Program-made: the position numbers and the translations under genes | Virus record (IMG/VR): IMGVR_UViG_3300032240_000787 | Span: 1-53,919 of that record | Source of the DNA: a virus | DNA length: 53,919 nucleotides | Reading direction: 5' to 3' (one strand) | In this document: positions 48,560 to 53,919 of the stretch, in pieces | How the letters are laid out: each line of letters begins with the position of its first letter | Position numbering within the stretch: position 1 is the first letter of the stretch | Notes under the pieces: generated by a model | The model's database searches: none | What the model saw: the letters and a program-made list of their open reading frames with translations, nothing else | What the model was told of the DNA's origin: nothing

Positions 48560-48838
48560 ATGCCACGCTTCCTCAATACCGAAGGCAATGCGTCCATCGC
48601 CATCTTTGTGTGCGACCGATGCAAGATGAAGCGCCCCATCATTGAGGCTATGCCAGACCCCAACTTCCCGGGGCTGAAGGTCTGCCAACAGGGGTGCGCC
48701 GACGACAAGGATCCGTACCGACTTCCAGCGCGTAAAACAGAGCGAATCACGCTCCAATATCCACGCCCGGATGTATCATTGGACGACCTCAGTGGTGCCG
48801 AAATCCCCTATGGTGGGTATGTGGACAAGACCCCTTGA
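48560..48838 (+). CDS. Conserved phage zinc-binding protein
   Basis: 92 aa. A Cys cluster FVCDRCKMKRP and VCQQGCADDKDPYRLPARKT, ending YPRPDVSLDDL, recalls a small phage protein that follows adaptor genes in several genomes (from memory). Two CxxC-like pairs could bind zinc. Function unknown. Confidence 0.7.
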   Translation: MPRFLNTEGNASIAIFVCDRCKMKRPIIEAMPDPNFPGLKVCQQGCADDKDPYRLPARKTERITLQYPRPDVSLDDLSGAEIPYGGYVDKTP

Positions 48839-48862
48839 TGGGCACATTGACAAAGGAAAATC

Positions 48863-49864
48863 ATGGCTCAGATAGGCTACACCCCAATCCAGATTTACTA
48901 CAGTTCCACCACCACCAATGCGCCGGTGGCTGGCAACTTGGCCTATGGTGAGTTGGCCATCAACATCACCGACGGCAAGCTGTTCTACAAGGACAATGCA
49001 AACGCGATTCAGGTGATCGGCTACAAGCTGTGGCCCATGACATCGGTGACCGGCACACTTGCCATCGCCAACGGCGGAACGAACGCCACAACAGCCTCTG
49101 GAGCGCGTACCAGCTTGGGTGCGACCACGGTCGGTAGCAACTTCTTCACGCTGACCAACCCAAGCGCAGTTACCTACCTGCAGGTCAATGCCGACAACAC
49201 AATCACCACAATGAACGCGGCGACGTTCCGCTCGGCGATTGGTGCTGGCACTGGATCTGGATCTGTGACTTCTGTCGGCGGCACGGGCACTGTCAACGGG
49301 ATCACCCTGACAGGCACCGTAACCTCATCGGGCAATTTGACTTTGGGCGGCACCCTGAGCGGTGTCAGCCTGACCACTCAGGTCACTGGAACTTTGCCGG
49401 TGGCCAATGGCGGCACGAACCTAACTTCCTACACCGCAAACGGCATCGTCTATGCATCTGGAATTGGAACTCTGGCGACCAGTTCTTCGTTCACATATGA
49501 CGGAACCAACTTTGCTGTTGGCGGATATATTCGCGGCGCGTCCGTCACCATCACTGGAGCGGCAGGTGGCACGATCACGCCAACTTCTGGCACGACCAAC
49601 CAGTACACCGTCACCGCCTTGGGTGCCGCCGCTACCTTTGCAATCCCTTCTGGAACGCCTATTGATGGCCAGAAGTTGACTTTGCGCATCAAGGACAACG
49701 GCACAGCGCGAGGATTGACATGGACGACATCGGCTGGCGGATATCGAGTTGTTGGTTCTGTTTTGCCCACCACCACGGTCGCAAACAAGACCATTTATGT
49801 CGGCTGTATCTACAACAGTGCTGACAGCTATTGGGATGTCGTGGCGGTTACCCAAGAGGTCTAA
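48863..49864 (+). CDS. Tail fibre protein
   Basis: 333 aa. The N-terminus (TPIQIYYSSTTTNAPVAGNL, AYGELAINITDGKLFYKDNA) is a common phage fibre attachment segment. Repeats of the type G-T-L-x-vANGGTN follow (LAIANGGTNATTASGARTSL and LPVANGGTNLTS), typical of fibre shafts. The C-terminal part (GTPIDGQKLTLRIKDNGTAR) looks like a fibre or baseplate domain. AAGGA lies 6 nt before the ATG. Probably part of host recognition. Confidence 0.8.
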   Translation: MAQIGYTPIQIYYSSTTTNAPVAGNLAYGELAINITDGKLFYKDNANAIQVIGYKLWPMTSVTGTLAIANGGTNATTASGARTSLGATTVGSNFFTLTNPSAVTYLQVNADNTITTMNAATFRSAIGAGTGSGSVTSVGGTGTVNGITLTGTVTSSGNLTLGGTLSGVSLTTQVTGTLPVANGGTNLTSYTANGIVYASGIGTLATSSSFTYDGTNFAVGGYIRGASVTITGAAGGTITPTSGTTNQYTVTALGAAATFAIPSGTPIDGQKLTLRIKDNGTARGLTWTTSAGGYRVVGSVLPTTTVANKTIYVGCIYNSADSYWDVVAVTQEV

Positions 49865-50869
49865 ATGGCAACCAAAACCATATTCATCACCACTACGGGG
49901 ACAAGCACATTCACTGTCCCTTCGGACTTCCTGTCGCTTGTTTCTGTTGAAACAATTGGCGCTGGTGGTGGATCGGCTGCAAACAACCAAGGTGGTGGTG
50001 GTGGAGCGTATGCCGCTTCAACTGCTGTCACTGGGCTTTCCCCCGGTAGCACTGCGTACTACAGTTTGGCTGCTGGTGGCGCAGCCTCTGGAGCAGGTAA
50101 CGCAAACGATACTTGGTTCAACTCTTACGCAAACACCAACCCAACCACTTTCAGCACCACTGGAACCATTGCGGGAACAACACTGACTGTCACCAGTGGT
50201 ACTGGCGTTCAAATTGGTCAAGTAATTACTGGTACAGGCGTTACTGCTGGCACAGTGATTACTGCTGGTTCTGGCCTTTCTTGGACTGTTAGCCCATCTC
50301 AAACTGTTGCATCAACCACCATCAGTTCCACTGGAACCACGCTTGGGGTTTGGGTTAAAGGCGCTCAAAACTCCGGCCCCGGAGGTACACCAAGAGTTGG
50401 CACCACACAATTTAGCGGCGGTGATGGCGGCGCAAAATCAGGTGGTGGCACTTCTTCTGGGGGTGGTGGCGGTGGCGCTGCTGGCCCCGGCGGTGCTGGT
50501 GGCAACGGCGCTGCTGGCGGCGTAAGTATTGGCGGCGGCGGTGGCTCGGGCGCTGGTACATCTTCAGCAGGCGTGGCGGGTTCAGGCTCAACTGGCGGCA
50601 CTGCTCCAACTGGAGGCGGTAACGGCGGCACGGGTACAAATACTGCAAGTTCATCAAACGCTGGCAGTCCCGGCGCTATATGGACTCAAACTTCCAATGG
50701 AGCGACTGCTGGCCCGGGCGGTGGTAGCGGCGGCATTACCAACGGAACAACAGGCGGCAGTGTTGGTTTGTATGGCGCTGGTTCAGGTTCTGGTAACACT
50801 GGCGGTCAGGGCATCATCATCTTCACGTACACCGCCGCAAATGCAGGCAACTTTTTCTTGATGTTTTGA
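49865..50869 (+). CDS. Glycine-rich tail-tip adhesin-like protein
   Basis: 334 aa. Immediately follows the fibre gene. N-terminal beta segment (IFITTTGTSTFTVPSDFLSL), then GAGGGSAANNQGGGGGAYAA. Residues ~90-140 contain IGQVITGTGVTAGTVITA, the shared virion module. Residues ~180-320 are poly-Gly stretches (SSGGGGGGAAGPGGAGGNGA and similar) as in phage adhesins that form polyglycine-II bundles. The end (GGQGIIIFTYTAANAGNFFLMF) is hydrophobic. Receptor binding is inferred by analogy. Confidence 0.7.
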   Translation: MATKTIFITTTGTSTFTVPSDFLSLVSVETIGAGGGSAANNQGGGGGAYAASTAVTGLSPGSTAYYSLAAGGAASGAGNANDTWFNSYANTNPTTFSTTGTIAGTTLTVTSGTGVQIGQVITGTGVTAGTVITAGSGLSWTVSPSQTVASTTISSTGTTLGVWVKGAQNSGPGGTPRVGTTQFSGGDGGAKSGGGTSSGGGGGGAAGPGGAGGNGAAGGVSIGGGGGSGAGTSSAGVAGSGSTGGTAPTGGGNGGTGTNTASSSNAGSPGAIWTQTSNGATAGPGGGSGGITNGTTGGSVGLYGAGSGSGNTGGQGIIIFTYTAANAGNFFLMF

Positions 50870-50891
50870 AGAAATTATTGGGGCAGTACAA

Positions 50892-51113
50892 ATGGAAAAT
50901 CAGCAAATTTTTAACATGGTTGTGAGCATTGCGGCATTCTTTGGCGGCTGGGTTCTCAACAACATTACTCGGTCGATTGAGCGTCTGGACAGGGATGTGC
51001 GCAACATGCCCATGAATTACATCTCCAAGTCTGATTACCACCGAGACATCGACGAGATCAAAAACATCTGCAAGCAGATCTTCGACAAACTGGACAACAA
51101 GGCGGACAAGTAA
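50892..51113 (+). CDS. Small membrane protein (lysis region, possible holin-like)
   Basis: 73 aa with one N-terminal membrane segment (FNMVVSIAAFFGGWVLNNIT), then charged helix (SIERLDRDVRNMP, DYHRDIDEIKNICKQIFDKL). It starts the lysis-side gene group. It may be a holin accessory or a membrane-tethered coiled coil. Overlaps the next gene as TAATG. Confidence 0.6.
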   Translation: MENQQIFNMVVSIAAFFGGWVLNNITRSIERLDRDVRNMPMNYISKSDYHRDIDEIKNICKQIFDKLDNKADK

Positions 51114-51616
51114 TGGAGCCGATTACTACCGCCCTCGCTGCTTTTGCCGCAGTTCAGAAGGCGGTGGAAGTCATCAAAGAGGCCAAAAAAACTGTCACCG
51201 ATGTGGCCAGCCTTGGCCCCATGATTGGCGGCTACTTTGAAGCCAAGCACACAACAGTCAAAGCATTGAAAGAGGCCAAGAAGGCCGGAGGCTCCAACCT
51301 TGGCAAGGCCGTTGAAATCGAACTGGCTTTGCTTGGGCAGGCCGAATTTGAAGAAGAGTTGAAGAATCTGTTCTGGCCGCACTACATGGATGTCTGGGAG
51401 AAGATCCAGCAACGTGTGGCGCAGATGAATCAGGAAGACAAGATCGCCGCCCGTGCAGCCCGTGACAGGGCCAAGCGATTGCAAGAGGAAAAAGACGAGA
51501 TGTTTGAAATCGTCATTGTCGTTCTTGCGATTGTTCTGTTGTTTGGCATGGTCGGCTTTGGCATGTACATGATTTACGACTACCGGCAACCTGTTAAATG
51601 GAGTGCAAAAAAATGA
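51113..51616 (+). CDS. Helical protein with C-terminal membrane segment
   Basis: 167 aa. Ala/Lys/Glu-rich helices (ALAAFAAVQKAVEVIKEAKK, LKEAKKAGGSNLGKAVEIEL), a coiled coil with basic residues (AARAARDRAKRLQEEKDEMF) and one C-terminal membrane helix (VIVVLAIVLLFGMVGFGMYM). Similar proteins appear in phages of aquatic bacteria near lysis genes. Function unknown. ATGA overlap with the holin-like gene. Confidence 0.6.
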   Translation: MEPITTALAAFAAVQKAVEVIKEAKKTVTDVASLGPMIGGYFEAKHTTVKALKEAKKAGGSNLGKAVEIELALLGQAEFEEELKNLFWPHYMDVWEKIQQRVAQMNQEDKIAARAARDRAKRLQEEKDEMFEIVIVVLAIVLLFGMVGFGMYMIYDYRQPVKWSAKK

Positions 51617-51885
51617 ACCAGCCTGAGATCAAAGAAAATTTTCTGTATCACTTTGCCTACCTGTGGTCGGTATCCACAATCGGGTATCTGTTCTTGGTTA
51701 CCTTTGTGACCATCCCGGACAAGAATCAGCGCACGGTGGACACCGCCTTGGGTTTCTTGCTGGGAACAATTATTGCTGGCCTGATCGGGTACTTCTATGG
51801 CTCTAGCCACGGAAGCAAAGAGAAGGACGCAACTCTCAAGGATGTGGTCGAGCATGACTTAGAGGAACGCGATGCCAATCCCTAA
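51613..51885 (+). CDS. Two-helix membrane protein, candidate holin
   Basis: 90 aa from the ATG overlapping the previous stop; an ATG at 51598 would add five residues. Two membrane segments (AYLWSVSTIGYLFLVTFVTI and GFLLGTIIAGLIGYFYGSSH) with a charged C-terminus fit a class II holin-type topology. Such proteins open the inner membrane to let the signal-less endolysin reach peptidoglycan. It is directly followed by the spanins and endolysin. Confidence 0.6.
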   Translation: MNQPEIKENFLYHFAYLWSVSTIGYLFLVTFVTIPDKNQRTVDTALGFLLGTIIAGLIGYFYGSSHGSKEKDATLKDVVEHDLEERDANP

Positions 51886-52336
51886 CCCGTGGGTCATCCT
51901 CGCTTTTGTGTTGGCGTTGGCTGGCGCTTTCGGATCGGGCTATTGGCGCGGAGGGCACGAAGAGCGCCTCAAACAGCAAGCTGAAATCGCCAAGCTGAAT
52001 GCCGAAGCGCGTGAGGTTGAGCATGTGATGACGGGCAAGGTAAACGCACTGGCCCAAAAACTGGAGCAAGCAAATGAGACTGCCAAAACTGAAAGCGCTA
52101 AACGCAACGCTGCTATTGCCGATGGCACTCTGCGGTTGTCAATCCCCAGCACCGTATGTGCCGCCGCAGGCTCCACCTCTGCCCCCGCAGATAATGAAAC
52201 AAGAGCCTATCTTGACCCAGAGACTGCTCAGGCTCTTGTCGCCATCACCGACGCCGGTGACGAAGCAATCAGGAAACTGAACGCTTGCATCGACACTTAT
52301 GATTCAGTTTTTAATTCACAGAAAGGCCAAAAATGA
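51872..52336 (+). CDS. Rz: Rz-like inner-membrane spanin
   Basis: 154 aa with an N-terminal membrane anchor (WVILAFVLALAGAFGSGYW) and a long coiled coil (RLKQQAEIAKLNAEAREVEH, LAQKLEQANETAKTESAKRN), the Rz pattern. It pairs with the embedded Rz1-like lipoprotein to fuse inner and outer membranes at lysis. The start overlaps the holin-like gene by 14 nt; the stop overlaps the endolysin start (ATGA). Confidence 0.85.
   Translation: MPIPNPWVILAFVLALAGAFGSGYWRGGHEERLKQQAEIAKLNAEAREVEHVMTGKVNALAQKLEQANETAKTESAKRNAAIADGTLRLSIPSTVCAAAGSTSAPADNETRAYLDPETAQALVAITDAGDEAIRKLNACIDTYDSVFNSQKGQK
52074..52280 (+). CDS. Rz1: Rz1-like outer-membrane lipoprotein spanin (embedded frame)
   Basis: 68 aa read in another frame inside Rz. 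GGAG lies 7 nt before its ATG. N-terminal signal with hydrophobic core (TLLLPMALCGC) and a lipobox-like LCGC, predicting lipidation at C22. The mature part begins QSPAPYVPPQAPPLPPQIMK, the Pro-rich feature of Rz1 proteins. The embedded position is the classical Rz/Rz1 layout and is a Gram-negative host marker. Confidence 0.82.
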   Translation: MRLPKLKALNATLLLPMALCGCQSPAPYVPPQAPPLPPQIMKQEPILTQRLLRLLSPSPTPVTKQSGN

Positions 52337-52860
52337 AAGACAACTGGACAAAATCCTGCGACTTGGTCATTGAGTCTGAGGGCGGCTACAAGCTAACCAC
52401 GATCCCCGGCGACCTTGGTGGCCAGACTTATGCTGGCATCGCCCGTGTTCCCAACCCCCACTGGGAAGGCTGGGCACTGATTGACAAGGGCGACATGCCG
52501 CCCAAGGAGATGGTTTGGGCTTTCTACAAAACCCAAGTCTGGGACAAAGTGCGCGGTGATGAACTGCCGGTGGGCGTGGACTATATGGTGTACGACTTTG
52601 CGGTCAATGCAGGCATCTCCAGAGCCGTCAAAACGCTCCAGCAGGCCGTCGGAGCGGTCGCCGATGGGGCACTAGGCCCAGCCACGCTCAAGGCCATTGA
52701 AGGCTATCCTGCCGAGGAACTGATCAAGAAGTACAGCGAGGTCAAAGAGGCGTTCTACCATGGCATCGTGGCCTCCAAGCCCGAGCAAGTGAAGTTTCTC
52801 AAGGGCTGGCTGAACCGAGTGGCTCATGTAGGGATCGTGGCCGACACCATGCTGGCCTAA
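52333..52860 (+). CDS. Endolysin (GH108 muramidase family)
   Basis: 175 aa without signal peptide. IESEGGY near residues 13-19 contains the EGGY motif with candidate catalytic E16; GGQTYAGIARVPNPHWEGW, YDFAVNAGISRAVKTLQQAV and ADGALGPATLKAIE match the GH108 catalytic plus peptidoglycan-binding-3 layout. It degrades peptidoglycan at lysis. Coupled to Rz by ATGA. Confidence 0.92.
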   Translation: MKDNWTKSCDLVIESEGGYKLTTIPGDLGGQTYAGIARVPNPHWEGWALIDKGDMPPKEMVWAFYKTQVWDKVRGDELPVGVDYMVYDFAVNAGISRAVKTLQQAVGAVADGALGPATLKAIEGYPAEELIKKYSEVKEAFYHGIVASKPEQVKFLKGWLNRVAHVGIVADTMLA

Positions 52861-52914
52861 AACCCTATCCATTTGGCCCGGTCGGTGGGACAATACTGAC
52901 AACTGAGGACTGAA

Positions 52915-53556
52915 ATGACGACCACAAACTCATGGGTCATGACTTACGACTCGCTGACAAGTTCGGTGCTCCAGTATCTGGAGCGCTCGGACACGGCTGT
53001 GGTCAACGCCATCCCCACCTTCATCACCCTGTGCGAGTTTGAGATCGCCCAGAACATCAAGACGCTTGGCCAGATGGAGGTCTTGGACTCCACCATGCAG
53101 ATCAACAACCCGATCATTCCCAAGCCTGCTCGGTGGCGCAAAACAACCTCAATGACGCTGACAAACAGTGGAAGCAAACAGCCCATGTTCGTGCGCAAAC
53201 TGGAGTACCTGAACAACTATGCTCAGGACGTCACGGCCACAGGCATCCCGCTGTATTACGCAGACTACGACTTTGACCATTGGCTGGTGGCCCCGACCCC
53301 GGACAAGGCATATGCTTTTGAGGCGTTGTGCTACACCCGCCTCCAGCCCCTGTCATCAACCAATCAGACCAACTGGCTGACCCAGAATGCGCCTAACGCC
53401 ATGCTGTTTGGCACGCTCAAGCAGACCGCGCCATTCCTGAAGAACGACGCCCGTCTGGCGCTGTGGAAGCAGATGTTTGATGAGTCGCTAGCCGCTTTGA
53501 AAACCGAGGACACTCTGCGCATTGCAGACCGTTCTGCTGTTGCTGTGGATAACTGA
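52915..53556 (+). CDS. Phage adaptor protein (SU10-like head-tail connector)
   Basis: 213 aa. The order DSLTSSVLQYLERSDTAVVN, FITLCEFEIAQNIKTLGQME, NPIIPKPARWRKTTSMTLTN and PLYYADYDFDHWLVAPTPDK fits a podovirus adaptor family (SU10 adaptor-like) that sits below the portal. It is placed after the lysis genes and before the fibre-like gene, continuing the late operon. Followed 2 nt later by the truncated gene at the window end. Confidence 0.7.
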   Translation: MTTTNSWVMTYDSLTSSVLQYLERSDTAVVNAIPTFITLCEFEIAQNIKTLGQMEVLDSTMQINNPIIPKPARWRKTTSMTLTNSGSKQPMFVRKLEYLNNYAQDVTATGIPLYYADYDFDHWLVAPTPDKAYAFEALCYTRLQPLSSTNQTNWLTQNAPNAMLFGTLKQTAPFLKNDARLALWKQMFDESLAALKTEDTLRIADRSAVAVDN

Positions 53557-53558
53557 TC

Positions 53559-53919
53559 ATGACTACATACACCAACCCCTTCACTGGCCAGACCATCAAC
53601 CCATCGGCAGTTGGGTATCAGTCTCTGTCCCTGACAGCAAACACTGTCTTGCAGTGGCCCATCAACGGCATCACAGGCACCCCGGCCAGCAACATCATTG
53701 ATGTGACAGCCACTTCGTCTGGCACAGGCACGGGGTGGCTCTTGGAGTTGCCACCGGCCCCACAGGTGTCCACGGGCCAGTCATTGATTGTGCGCAACAT
53801 TGGGTCAAACACCTTCACGGTGACCGACACATCGGGCAACACCATTGTGGCTGTGACTTCCGGGGTGGCCGAGTTCATCTTTTTGACCGACAACAGCACC
53901 ACCAACGGCACATGGGCCA
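53559..53919 (+). CDS. Fibre-like structural protein, N-terminal part (3' end cut by window edge)
   Basis: 120 codons plus one base, open to the last base. It starts TTYTNPFTGQTINPSAVGYQ, then beta-rich, with repeated turns (DVTATSSGTGTGWLLELPPA, SLIVRNIGSNTFTVTDTSGN) like the left-edge fragment. The leftover base plus the first two bases of the window complete a Thr codon, and the frame continues into 1-836, so the two pieces are probably one 398-aa protein. Confidence 0.8.
   Translation, partial: MTTYTNPFTGQTINPSAVGYQSLSLTANTVLQWPINGITGTPASNIIDVTATSSGTGTGWLLELPPAPQVSTGQSLIVRNIGSNTFTVTDTSGNTIVAVTSGVAEFIFLTDNSTTNGTWA

Noticed and set aside
50450-50800. Simple-sequence GGC/GGT repeat as non-coding microsatellite
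   Set aside because: It is an intact Gly-rich coding frame with mixed codons and a normal start and stop.
1-53919. Direct terminal repeats at the window ends
   Set aside because: The first and last bases show no shared sequence; the gene simply continues across the join.

Overview
The window reads as the genome of a tailed double-stranded DNA bacteriophage with a podovirus-like virion, probably infecting a freshwater Gram-negative bacterium. The Gram-negative host is inferred from an Rz/Rz1 spanin pair beside a GH108-type endolysin. A betaproteobacterial (Burkholderiales-like) host is a guess from base composition and sigma70-like promoters. The open reading frame at the right edge (53559 onward) and the one at the left edge (1-836) join in frame across the ends to give one 398-codon gene, so the window is best read as a complete circular or circularly permuted genome cut inside a tail-fibre-like gene. 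Layout: 1-11278 (+) holds virion genes: the fibre-like protein, a 747-aa structural protein, a probably inserted HNH endonuclease, three large internal or ejection-type proteins and a virion muramidase, closed by a strong terminator at 11328-11360. 11415-13826 (-) is a short leftward cluster: PD-(D/E)XK nuclease, an SSB-like protein with a DDDIPF tip, and small proteins including two membrane peptides of 55 and 30 aa. At 13843-13932 divergent promoters flank a Cro/CI-like repressor gene that appears leaderless and has a perfect inverted repeat in its own promoter. 14121-26448 (+) is the early/middle region: a structured leader RNA, ParB-like protein, DEAD-type helicase, Toprim primase, a structured non-coding stretch, a Pro/Gly/Met-rich protein, a candidate free-standing ncRNA, a RuvC-like resolvase, a Ref-like HNH protein, a C5 cytosine methyltransferase with a second conserved frame inside it, and many small genes in ATGA-coupled operons. 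26510-53919 (+) is the late region: small and large terminase, a 1912-aa polyvalent protein, portal, a GroES-like co-chaperonin, scaffold, decoration and major capsid proteins, a basic repeat protein, further virion proteins, head-tail adaptors, tail fibre, glycine-rich adhesin, and the lysis genes. The region continues through the junction into the genes at position 1. How the genes work together: helicase, primase, SSB, exonuclease and resolvase support replication and recombination. No DNA polymerase, RNA polymerase, integrase or excisionase was recognised, so host polymerases are probably used. Large terminase, portal, scaffold and a Mu gpT-like capsid protein build the head; adaptors and fibres build a short tail; muramidase and hydrophobic internal proteins probably help DNA delivery. 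Most notable: (i) at least five promoters share an extended -10 with an A exactly 7 nt downstream, followed at once by a small hairpin of changing sequence; (ii) one or two structured phage RNAs with GNRA hairpins and U-tracts; (iii) a 17-bp palindrome repeated five times in the same reading phase (VESDST); (iv) two recognisable protein families encoded in overlapping frames in the methyltransferase gene.
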